Source: Candidatus Omnitrophota bacterium (lineage in GTDB: Bacteria > Omnitrophota > Koll11 > Aquiviventales > Aquiviventaceae). From it: DNA of 13,300 nucleotides. Of the stretch, positions 1 to 5,590 are shown one piece after another (the first letter of the stretch is position 1; every line of letters starts with the position of its first letter). The position numbers and the translations under genes are program-made. The notes below the pieces were generated by a model that did no database searches, was not told the DNA's origin, and was given only the letters and a program-made list of their open reading frames with translations. The stretch covers positions 1-13,300 of the forward strand of contig JACPXS010000090.1 of assembly GCA_016196415.1 (NCBI GenBank). Reading direction: 5' to 3'.

Positions 1-206
1 AGCGCCATGAATCGCGCACGCTTGATCGCGCGCGTCAACACGCGCTGATGCTTCGCGCAAGTCCCCGTCAGCCGCGAGGGAATGATCTTCCCGCGGTCCG
101 TGACGTAGCGCCCGATCCGCTCAAGATCTTTGTAGTCGATGTGCTCAACCTTCTCGGAGCAAAACCGACAAGGCCGCTTGACAAATATGCGCCGGACAAT
201 CGCCAT
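1..206 (-). CDS. rpsR: 30S ribosomal protein S18, 3' part cut off by window edge
   Basis: Reverse-strand translation from the ATG at 206-204 begins [19 protein letters not shown] and continues through [27 protein letters not shown]. This is the S18 signature, including the CxxC pair near residues 13-16 and the conserved IDYKD..L..YVT.RGKI.P.R.TG block. S18 binds 16S rRNA together with S6 in the platform of the small subunit. Only 68 codons are inside the window and the last few residues are missing. A good Shine-Dalgarno, GAGGAG (complement of 211-216), lies 4 nt before the ATG, supporting this start. The gene is third in an rpsF-ssb-rpsR cluster, 116 nt after ssb. That gap contains a duplicated hairpin element. 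The frame is open to the window edge. Confidence 0.95.
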   Translation of the reverse strand, partial: MAIVRRIFVKRPCRFCSEKVEHIDYKDLERIGRYVTDRGKIIPSRLTGTCAKHQRVLTRAIKRARFMA

Positions 207-267
207 CGCTCTCCTCAATTCCACGAGCGCCCCACGCCGAACATCCTGTCCGGGTGGAGGAAGATCA

Positions 268-330
268 TGCCTGGAGCCTTGCCCCTTGAACAGCGCGCCC
301 CGGGTCTGTTCGTGAGGCGCGCTTAGAAGG
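268..330 (-). repeat. Hairpin repeat, copy 1 (3' end of ssb and ssb-rpsR gap)
   Basis: A perfect 8-bp inverted repeat, AGCGCGCC (292-299) and GGCGCGCT (316-323), encloses a 16-nt loop. The 40 nt at 291-330 match 5497-5536 at 38 of 40 positions, and both copies are preceded by the same 14-mer TGCCTGGAGCCTTG (268-281 here). The element includes the ssb stop codon and the CTTC just before it. There is no U-tract, so it is not a standard intrinsic terminator. It could be a REP-like palindromic repeat or an mRNA-stabilising hairpin at the ssb 3' end; function is inferred only. Confidence 0.75.
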
Positions 331-781
331 GCACATCGGAATCCTGGTTGCCCTCTGGGACCGCCTCCGCCTCAGCAGAGACCTCTCCCCGCTCCTCCTC
401 CGCCATTCCGCTGGACGTGCCGTCCTCCCGGGGACGCCCCCCTGCTGCGGCGGTGGGGGAACCCAGAAACTGCACCCGATCCGCTCGGACTTCCATCGTC
501 GAGCGGGTTTTCCCTTCAGCCTCCCAGCTCCGATAGATCAACCGGCCTTCTACAAAGATGGCACGGCCTTTCTTGAGGTACTGCTGGCAGAGTTCCGCCT
601 GTCTGCTCCAGACGACGATCGTGACAAAACACGTCTCTTCCTTGCGTTGCCCGGACTGATCTTTGAACGACGAGTTGACCGCCAGACGCAGGTTGGCCAC
701 CGGCACTCCGCTGGGGATATAGCGAAGCTCCGGGTCCTTCGTGAGATTGCCGATTAGCAGAACGCGGTTCAGGTTGGCCAT
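323..781 (-). CDS. ssb: Single-stranded DNA-binding protein
   Basis: The product is 152 residues. It opens with [21 protein letters not shown], the classic SSB start, followed by an OB fold of about 105 residues with the usual [17 protein letters not shown] and [11 protein letters not shown] segments. A low-complexity Gly/Glu/Ala-rich linker follows, then the acidic tip DSDVPF, which in this family binds partner proteins. The open frame extends 29 codons upstream to 868, but I chose the ATG at 781-779: it begins the conserved N terminus and has GGAG (complement of 791-794) nine nt away. It starts 5 nt after the rpsF stop, with its Shine-Dalgarno inside the rpsF end, so the two are probably translationally coupled. 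SSB coats single-stranded DNA in replication and repair. The last codon and stop belong to a repeated hairpin element. Confidence 0.95.
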   Translation of the reverse strand: MANLNRVLLIGNLTKDPELRYIPSGVPVANLRLAVNSSFKDQSGQRKEETCFVTIVVWSRQAELCQQYLKKGRAIFVEGRLIYRSWEAEGKTRSTMEVRADRVQFLGSPTAAAGGRPREDGTSSGMAEEERGEVSAEAEAVPEGNQDSDVPF

Positions 782-786
782 GGCAA

Positions 787-1137
787 TCAGCTCCGCGGTT
801 GAGCAGCCACCGATCGCGCCGGACTGGGCGCCAACGGGGCGGCTTCGTCTTGGCTGAGGATCATGCACCGAACCACCGACTCATTCAACCGAAAGAGCCG
901 CTCGAGCTCTTTCACCTGCTCCGGCGGCGCTTGAAATCGCAGGAGCACGTAGTGGCCCTCGGTGTGCCGCGCAATGCGAAACGCGAGCCTGCGCCGGCCC
1001 ATACTCTGGGCGTTTTCCAGCACCCCGCCGATTTTCTTGATCGGCTCTTCCAGGCGGGTGGCGGCTCGCGCGAGTTCCTGCTCAGTCCCCGCAGCTTTCA
1101 CAATCACCAACGCTTCATAGCCTCGTATGGTTGTCAT
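787..1137 (-). CDS. rpsF: 30S ribosomal protein S6
   Basis: The 116-residue product begins MTTIRGYEALVIVKAAGTEQELA and has the S6 ferredoxin-like pattern: YE.L.I, the I.K.GG....... GRRRLAF.I....EGHYVLL.F block at about 35-68, and a final conserved strand L..ESVVR.MI. The core ends near residue 96, and a short Ala/Pro/Ser-rich tail follows. S6 forms a heterodimer with S18, whose gene lies two genes downstream. The ATG at 1137-1135 has a G-rich AGGTGGGG-type Shine-Dalgarno immediately upstream. The 109-nt gap between pth and this start holds a strong nested stem, described separately, which may be the leader through which S6:S18 controls its own synthesis. The ssb start follows 5 nt after this stop. 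Confidence 0.94.
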   Translation of the reverse strand: MTTIRGYEALVIVKAAGTEQELARAATRLEEPIKKIGGVLENAQSMGRRRLAFRIARHTEGHYVLLRFQAPPEQVKELERLFRLNESVVRCMILSQDEAAPLAPSPARSVAAQPRS

Positions 1138-1151
1138 CCCCCCACCTGCCT

Positions 1152-1245
1152 GCCAGGCGCTCCTGGCTCAGCACGAGCACGCCGGCTCCGCCCGTTGAGC
1201 GCCCGCGCCTGGATCGGCGGGACGCCGCTCAACACCCCGGGAGCC
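1152..1245 (-). promoter_or_regulatory. Structured RNA leader upstream of rpsF (candidate S6:S18 element)
   Basis: Right after the pth stop, the transcript can form a nested stem. The outer arms GGCTCC (1184-1189) and GGAGCC (1240-1245) pair, an asymmetric internal loop follows, then the inner arms GTTGAGCG (1194-1201) and CGCTCAAC (1226-1233) pair perfectly around a 24-nt apical region. That apical region contains CCCGCCGAT on the RNA strand and can form a further short CCCG/CGGG stem. A separate hairpin, GCCAGG (1152-1157) and CCTGGC (1162-1167) with a 4-nt loop, lies close to the rpsF Shine-Dalgarno. S6:S18 is known to bind a CCG-containing stem-loop in rpsF leaders of many bacteria. Placement and a CCG triplet fit, but the match to that motif is my inference. 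Confidence 0.45.
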
Positions 1246-1246
1246 G

Positions 1247-1828
1247 TCATGGTTCCTGCGCTTGATTGTACCGATTCATCGTGTGTTCGATGCCATCGGT
1301 CACCCACGCTTCACAGGCGTCCGCTGCCTGTTCAATCGCCCGCTTGATCAGCGGACGCTCTGGACCGCGAAACGGCGATAAGACAAACTGTTCGAGGTCG
1401 GGTGGAAGCTCACGAATCCCCACACCGATTCGCAACCGCGGCACCTGCTCGGTACCTAACACGCTCAGGCACGAAGCCAATCCGTGATGCCCCCCATCGC
1501 TGCCCACCGGGCGCATCCGGATGCTGCCAAGCGGCAGGTTCACGTCATCGCAGACCACCAGAAGCCGCGCAAGCGGACACGGCGCCTCTCTGAGCGCTTC
1601 GCCGGATTCATTCATCATGGTCAACGGCATCAGCAATCGCACCGTCTCCTCCCCCAGGCGATACGCGCCCCACACCCCTGCGGGGCGTTGGTCAAGGGAA
1701 CTGATGATCCGCTCCTTTAGCTCGACGCGTCGTCGCTCTGCCAGGAGCTGGATGACGCCAAAGCCCACGTTATGCCGGGTGCCGTGATAGGTGTGGCCCG
1801 GGTTGCCTAAGCCGACGATGACTCTCAA
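1247..1828 (-). CDS. pth: Peptidyl-tRNA hydrolase
   Basis: The 193-residue product recycles peptidyl-tRNA released from stalled ribosomes by cleaving the ester bond. Visible family motifs are VGLGNPG..Y..TRHNVGF with Asn9 and catalytic His19, MNESG with Asn73, the VCDDVNLP segment with Asp94/Asp95, and GSDGGHHGL around residues 109-117. The last motif usually reads GGHNGL; here the Asn position is His115, a substitution at a substrate-contact site. The start is TTG (complement of 1826-1828), inside the TTGA shared with the rplY stop, so translation is likely coupled to rplY. No strong Shine-Dalgarno is seen. Length is normal for the family. The order prs-rplY-pth matches the well-known prs-ctc-spoVC arrangement. 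Confidence 0.94.
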   Translation of the reverse strand: MRVIVGLGNPGHTYHGTRHNVGFGVIQLLAERRRVELKERIISSLDQRPAGVWGAYRLGEETVRLLMPLTMMNESGEALREAPCPLARLLVVCDDVNLPLGSIRMRPVGSDGGHHGLASCLSVLGTEQVPRLRIGVGIRELPPDLEQFVLSPFRGPERPLIKRAIEQAADACEAWVTDGIEHTMNRYNQAQEP

Positions 1829-2544
1829 GACTTGGTGTCTTTCTTCGCTTCAGGCCGCTCAGCTTTCGTCTCCTCACCCGCCGGCGATGCCGCTTCTTCC
1901 CTCTTCTCGCGAATCACCTCGGGCTCCGTGACGGCGGCGGCTTCTTCTTCGACGGTTTCGGTCTTCGGGGTCTTGACCGAGGCAATGACCCCATCCGGGT
2001 CATTGGTAATCTTCGCGTGGTGTGGCGAAATCAGGTCGCGGACATGCACCGCATCCCCGACCTTCAGGGCGGTCACGTCAAACTCAAGCTGCCCGGGGAT
2101 CTCAGTCGGGAGGCATTCCACTTCCACCTCTCGGAGGAAGTGCTCGAGGAGGCCCCCATCCTGCTTGACCCCGACCGGCTCACCCTTCAAGACCACCGGC
2201 ACCTGCACCCGCAACCGCTCGGTGAGGAGGATGGTGTGAAAATCCACATGGAGGATCTGGCCATTCACGACATGATGCTGGATGGCATGCACCAGAGCCG
2301 GCTTTTCCCATGACGCGGAGCCATCGATCCGGAGCGTCACGAGCGTGCGCTCCCCCGCCTTGGCGTGGAGCAGCTTCAGCAGCTCCCGCCCATTGACGGT
2401 CACGGAGATGGGCTCGGTGTCTTTCCCATACACGACGCCCGGGACGAGCCCTTCCCTGCGCAACCGTCCGGCCACACGCGTTCCGGTTGCGGCTCGCCGC
2501 CTGAGGGTCAGGGTCTGTAGGAGTGCCGTGCGGGCTTTCGCCAT
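1825..2544 (-). CDS. rplY: 50S ribosomal protein L25, CTC/TL5 long form
   Basis: The 239-residue protein has an N-terminal L25 5S-rRNA-binding domain of roughly 95 residues, with the signatures RRREGLVPGVVYGKD and VHAIQHHVVNGQILHVDFH. A C-terminal beta domain of the TL5/CTC type follows to about residue 188, seen in VPVVLKGEPVGVKQDGG, LEVECLPTEIPG-like segments and VGDAVHVRDL. A final 50 residues of Glu/Lys/Ala-rich tail look disordered. L25 binds 5S rRNA in the large subunit; the long form is also called general stress protein CTC. The ATG at 2544-2542 has a GTGAGGAA Shine-Dalgarno. It lies 75 nt after prs, with nothing else visible in that gap, and its stop overlaps the pth start by 4 nt. 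Confidence 0.94.
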   Translation of the reverse strand: MAKARTALLQTLTLRRRAATGTRVAGRLRREGLVPGVVYGKDTEPISVTVNGRELLKLLHAKAGERTLVTLRIDGSASWEKPALVHAIQHHVVNGQILHVDFHTILLTERLRVQVPVVLKGEPVGVKQDGGLLEHFLREVEVECLPTEIPGQLEFDVTALKVGDAVHVRDLISPHHAKITNDPDGVIASVKTPKTETVEEEAAAVTEPEVIREKREEAASPAGEETKAERPEAKKDTKS

Positions 2545-2619
2545 TCGTTCCTCACCGTCGTCATGGTTGCCGCGCTCTCAGGGGGGTGCTGTCGCCTCGC
2601 CGACGAAGAATCGCAGGGT

Positions 2620-3603
2620 TCAGCCGGGCATGCCATCAAACAAGACGCTGATGGACTGCTCGTAATGGATGCGCCGGATCGCCTCGCTCAATAGCGGCGC
2701 GACCGACAACACCGTGATCTTCGGGTGGCGCTTCTCCTTGGTGAGCGGCACCGTATCCGTCACAATCAGCTCCCGCAAACACGAAGAAGCGATTCGACTC
2801 CGCGCCGGCCCGGAGAGAATCGGGTGCGTCACGCAGGCGTAGACCGCAGTGGCCCCCGCGCGCTCCAACGCCGCTGCCGCCTCCACGAGAGAGCTTCCCG
2901 TGGCAATGAGATCATCCACCAGCAAGCAGATCTTCCCCCGCACCTCTCCAAGGATATGCATCACCGCTGTGGCTTCGGGGCTGTCGCGCCGCTTGTCCAC
3001 AATGGCGAGACTGGCCCGGAGCTGTTTGGCGTAGGCCCGCGCCATCTTGATGCCTCCCACATCCGGCGAGACGACGACCAGCGGCTTGAGCCGCTTGCGC
3101 TTGATGTACTGCTCAAACACCGTGATGGCGTAGAGATGGTCAAGCGGGATGTCAAAGAAGCCCTGGATCTGCCCTGCATGCAAATCCATCGTGAGGATAC
3201 GATTCGCGCCTGCCGTGGTCATCAGGTTGGCCACTAGTTTGGCCGTGATCGGAACCCGCGGCTGATCCTTGCGGTCCTGCCGGGCATAGCCGTAGTACGG
3301 AATGACCGCGGTGATGCGCCGAGCCGATGAGCGCCGGAGGGCATCGAGCATCATCAACAGCTCCATCAAGTTGTCGTTGGTCGGCGGGCAGGTGGGCTGA
3401 ATGACGAACACGTCCTTGCCGCGGACGTTCTCGTTGATCTTCAGGCGGATCTCCCCTTCACTGAACCGACTCACCAGGGACTTGGCCATCGGCACCCGGA
3501 GCTCCCGGCAAATCGCGTTCGCCAACTCGGGGTTCGCGTTCCCGCTGAGGATCGCCAGTTCTGACGCAAGCCGACGCTGTGTGGTCATCGCCATGGGGCT
3601 CAT
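2620..3603 (-). CDS. prs: Ribose-phosphate pyrophosphokinase (PRPP synthetase)
   Basis: Prs makes PRPP from ribose 5-phosphate and ATP for nucleotide, histidine and tryptophan synthesis. The 327 residues show the canonical order: FSEGEI (48-52), QPTCPPTNDNLMELL (69-83), YYGYARQDRK (103-112), VPITAKLVA (117-125), DLHAGQIQGFFDIP (140-153), the pyrophosphate-region VDKRR (202-206), PRPP-loop VDDLIATGSS (229-238) and the end SISVLF. The PRPP loop has Ala234 where many class I enzymes have a second Asp (DDxxDTxGT). The ATG at 3603-3601 is favoured because AGGAG (complement of 3613-3617) sits 9 nt upstream; ATGs at 3594 and 3588 are alternatives. The start lies 12 nt after the glmU stop, and the Shine-Dalgarno overlaps that stop codon, so coupling is likely. 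Confidence 0.95.
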   Translation of the reverse strand: MSPMAMTTQRRLASELAILSGNANPELANAICRELRVPMAKSLVSRFSEGEIRLKINENVRGKDVFVIQPTCPPTNDNLMELLMMLDALRRSSARRITAVIPYYGYARQDRKDQPRVPITAKLVANLMTTAGANRILTMDLHAGQIQGFFDIPLDHLYAITVFEQYIKRKRLKPLVVVSPDVGGIKMARAYAKQLRASLAIVDKRRDSPEATAVMHILGEVRGKICLLVDDLIATGSSLVEAAAALERAGATAVYACVTHPILSGPARSRIASSCLRELIVTDTVPLTKEKRHPKITVLSVAPLLSEAIRRIHYEQSISVLFDGMPG

Positions 3604-3615
3604 TGACGCCCGCTC

Positions 3616-5109
3616 CTATCGACGGGAGGCCGGCCTCCTGCGCCGCGCGGGGCCCTTCCGTGACTTAGGCGCGGCCGCGCGGAGGGATCGCCGCACGCGC
3701 GCCGTCGTCTTGCGGGCGGGTGTTGGCTTGACGCGCGGACGAGCCCGGCTGGGTTTGGCCAGCCGTCTTGGCGCCGCCGCCCGCTGCTTGGTGGAGATCG
3801 GTTGGGGGACGAGCCGCCCGTCCTTTGCCGTTCCAGGCTCGGGGCTCTCCGAAGCCCGATGATCCAGCGGGCGAGCCGGCACCCCCGCGACAACGCCTCG
3901 CGCGGGAACATCATGATCTTTCGTCACCACGCTGCCGGCTCCGGTCACAGCCCCCGCGCCGATTTTCACCGGGGCGATCAGGACAGTATCGGACCCGATG
4001 AACGCCTCTTTACCGATCTGTGTTTGGTGTTTCTCTCGGCCGTCATAATTCGCGGTGATGGTCCCGGCTCCGATATTCGCCCCCTCCTCAATTACGGCGT
4101 CTCCCAGATAGGAGACGTGGTTGATGCGGACGCGGGGACCGACTTTCGTTCGCACCAGTTCTGCGAAATTCCCGATCCGCGCCTCTTCGCCAACCGTAAC
4201 CCCGCTTCGCAGCCGGGCAAACGGCCCAATGGAGCAGCGCTTGCCGATGGCCACCCCGGTCTCAATCACGGTATAGGGATGAATGGTCGTATCCGCGCCG
4301 ATGCTCACCCCCTGGTCGATGAACGTCGTGGACGGATCTTCGATCGTCACCCCGTTATGCAGATGGGTTTCGATAATCCGCTGGCGGATCACGCCAATCG
4401 CCCGGGCCAGCTCTGAGCGCGAGTTAATCCCCAGCGCCTCCCAGATTTCCTCCACGCGGGTCGCTTGAATCTTCGTCCCCTCCTGCCGCGCCAGATGCGA
4501 GACGATGTCCGTGAGGTAGAGCTCGTGCTTGGCGCGGCTCGGCTTGACCATCGCCAGGGCGTCGAGGAGCGATTGCGCATTGCACACCAGCGGCCCGACG
4601 TTGACTTCGCGGATGGCCCGCTGCGCCGCGTTGGCTTCCGCGTCCTCGACAATCTCGGCGATCTGGCCGCCTTCATTGCGCACGATCCGGCCGTACCCGC
4701 CCGGATCAGCCAAATGGGCGGTGAGGAGCGTGCAGGTTGCGCCAGTCTTAAAATGCGTCTCGATGAGCTTTTGCACCGTCGTCCGCCGCAGGAGCGGGGT
4801 ATCCGCATACAGGATCAGGACAGCGCCGCTGCCGCCCCCGAGCGCTTTCTTCGCCGCCGCCACCGCATCGCCGGTGCCGCGCCGCGCGGGCTGCATGACC
4901 ACCTTGGCCTCTTTGGGCAAGAAGGGCTTGACCGCATCAGCGCCATGGCCAAGCACCACGATCGGTTGCTTCACGCCGGAGGCGGCGGCCAAATCGAGCG
5001 CATACGCAATCATGGGGCGCCCGCAAATAGGGTGCAAGACTTTCGGCCGGTCCGATTTCATCCGCGTGCCTTCCCCGGCCGCGAGGATCATCGCGTGGAG
5101 GGTTCTCAT
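3616..5109 (-). CDS. glmU: Bifunctional GlmU (GlcNAc-1-P uridyltransferase / GlcN-1-P acetyltransferase) with basic tail
   Basis: GlmU acetylates glucosamine 1-phosphate and then makes UDP-GlcNAc for peptidoglycan and lipopolysaccharide. The N-terminal nucleotidyltransferase domain shows LAAGEGTRMKSDRPKVLH (9-26), LYADTP with metal ligand Asp103, GGYGRI (137-142), EVNVG (168-172) and GINSRSEL (227-234). A left-handed beta-helix follows from about 250 to 415, with FARLRSG (297-303), catalytic His331 in INHVSYLGD, and NIGAGTITANYDG (345-357). Residues 417-497 are extra: about 25 acidic/neutral residues, then a tail dominated by Arg, Lys, Ala and Pro. Usual length is about 450, so the tail is unusual and looks disordered and nucleic-acid-like. 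The ATG at 5109-5107 has TGAGGCG upstream. tRNA-Gln ends 46 nt before it. Confidence 0.95.
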   Translation of the reverse strand: MRTLHAMILAAGEGTRMKSDRPKVLHPICGRPMIAYALDLAAASGVKQPIVVLGHGADAVKPFLPKEAKVVMQPARRGTGDAVAAAKKALGGGSGAVLILYADTPLLRRTTVQKLIETHFKTGATCTLLTAHLADPGGYGRIVRNEGGQIAEIVEDAEANAAQRAIREVNVGPLVCNAQSLLDALAMVKPSRAKHELYLTDIVSHLARQEGTKIQATRVEEIWEALGINSRSELARAIGVIRQRIIETHLHNGVTIEDPSTTFIDQGVSIGADTTIHPYTVIETGVAIGKRCSIGPFARLRSGVTVGEEARIGNFAELVRTKVGPRVRINHVSYLGDAVIEEGANIGAGTITANYDGREKHQTQIGKEAFIGSDTVLIAPVKIGAGAVTGAGSVVTKDHDVPARGVVAGVPARPLDHRASESPEPGTAKDGRLVPQPISTKQRAAAPRRLAKPSRARPRVKPTPARKTTARVRRSLRAAAPKSRKGPARRRRPASRR

Positions 5110-5155
5110 TGTTTGCGCCTCATCGCTTCGTGGTGCACCGTTCCCGTGACAAACG

Positions 5156-5226
5156 CTGGGGAGCCTGGAATCGAACCAGGATACTCAGGTCCAAAGCCTG
5201 ATGGCTTACCATTAGCCGACTCCCCA
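5156..5226 (-). tRNA. tRNA-Gln (anticodon UUG)
   Basis: The reverse strand folds as a full cloverleaf. The 7-bp acceptor TGGGGAG pairs with CTCCCCA. A 3-bp D stem GGC/GCC encloses TAATGGTAA. The anticodon arm TCAGG-CTTTGGA-CCTGA gives anticodon TTG (5192-5194). The T arm is CCTGG-TTCGATT-CCAGG, and the discriminator is G at 5156. The total is 71 nt without an encoded CCA. UUG reads CAA, and CAG by wobble; a G discriminator is normal for tRNA-Gln. It sits between ispE and glmU and is probably processed from the same transcript; no separate promoter is evident. Confidence 0.95.
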
Positions 5227-5292
5227 ATCCCTTGGACGATTCCCGGCACCATCCCGCGATCCTGCAATTGAGCCGTGCGCGGCTCGGCGCCG

Positions 5293-5421
5293 TCACGCGC
5301 ACACAACCGGCGCCGTCCGCTCCAACGTTTCAATGACGCAGTGATCGCTGATGCCGTCTCGGTCGAACGCGGAAACGGTCCGCGGGGACTTGGAGAGCCG
5401 AGGTAGAGCGCCTCTCAACAT
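5293..5421 (-). CDS. Possible 42-residue small ORF, unknown
   Basis: Between tRNA-Gln and ispE, a short frame opens with GTG-ATG (ATG at 5421-5419) and ends at the TGA at 5295-5293. Its C-terminal half reads FDRDGISDHCVIETLER, which has a protein-like composition. There is no Shine-Dalgarno, and the start abuts a repeat palindrome. I recognise no family. It may be a chance frame or the remnant of a decayed gene in the 364-bp ispE-tRNA gap. The rest of that gap holds only the repeats listed separately. Confidence 0.12.
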   Translation of the reverse strand: MLRGALPRLSKSPRTVSAFDRDGISDHCVIETLERTAPVVCA

Positions 5422-5429
5422 CACAGGCG

Positions 5430-5489
5430 TTCAAGGTTCAAGGCTGAAGGTTCAAGGGAAAGAGCGTGCCTGGAGCCTTGAACCTCGAA
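5430..5489. repeat. Imperfect palindrome of TTCAAGG-type words
   Basis: The left arm 5430-5445 (TTCAAGGTTCAAGGCT) pairs with the right arm 5474-5489 at 15 of 16 positions, with a 28-nt loop. The loop contains a third degenerate copy of the word, GAAGGTTCAAGGG. The region is built from repeats of AAGGTTC and looks like a short-word palindromic intergenic repeat. It overlaps the upstream edge of hairpin repeat copy 2. No coding or promoter signal is seen in it. Confidence 0.7.
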
Positions 5490-5536
5490 CCTTGACCAGC
5501 GCGCCACAGGTCTGTTCGTGAGGCGCGCTTAGAAGG
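5467..5536 (-). repeat. Hairpin repeat, copy 2 (downstream of ispE)
   Basis: This is the second copy of the element found after ssb. The stem AGCGCGCC (5498-5505) and GGCGCGCT (5522-5529) encloses a 16-nt loop that differs from copy 1 at two positions. The 40 nt at 5497-5536 match 291-330 at 38 of 40 positions, including the CTTCTAA that serves as the ssb end in copy 1. The shared 14-mer TGCCTGGAGCCTTG is at 5467-5480; copy 2 has about 7 more bases than copy 1 between that block and the stem. It lies 54 nt after the ispE stop. Confidence 0.75.
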
Positions 5537-5590
5537 CGCGCGCCGCACCCACCTTCTGGAGCAATTCCTGCAAGGTGCCCGTGCGTTTCG

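Noticed and set aside
782..868. N-terminal extension of ssb to 868
   Set aside because: It overlaps the rpsF 3' end in another frame, and the conserved SSB start [13 protein letters not shown] with a Shine-Dalgarno is at 781.
3616..3861. Frameshift as the cause of the GlmU tail
   Set aside because: The frame stays open with a consistent basic composition and ends exactly in the prs Shine-Dalgarno, which argues for real coding; relatives would be needed to settle it.
5106..5333. 75-residue frame across the tRNA-Gln gene
   Set aside because: It runs through the full cloverleaf and has no family-like features, so it is a chance frame.
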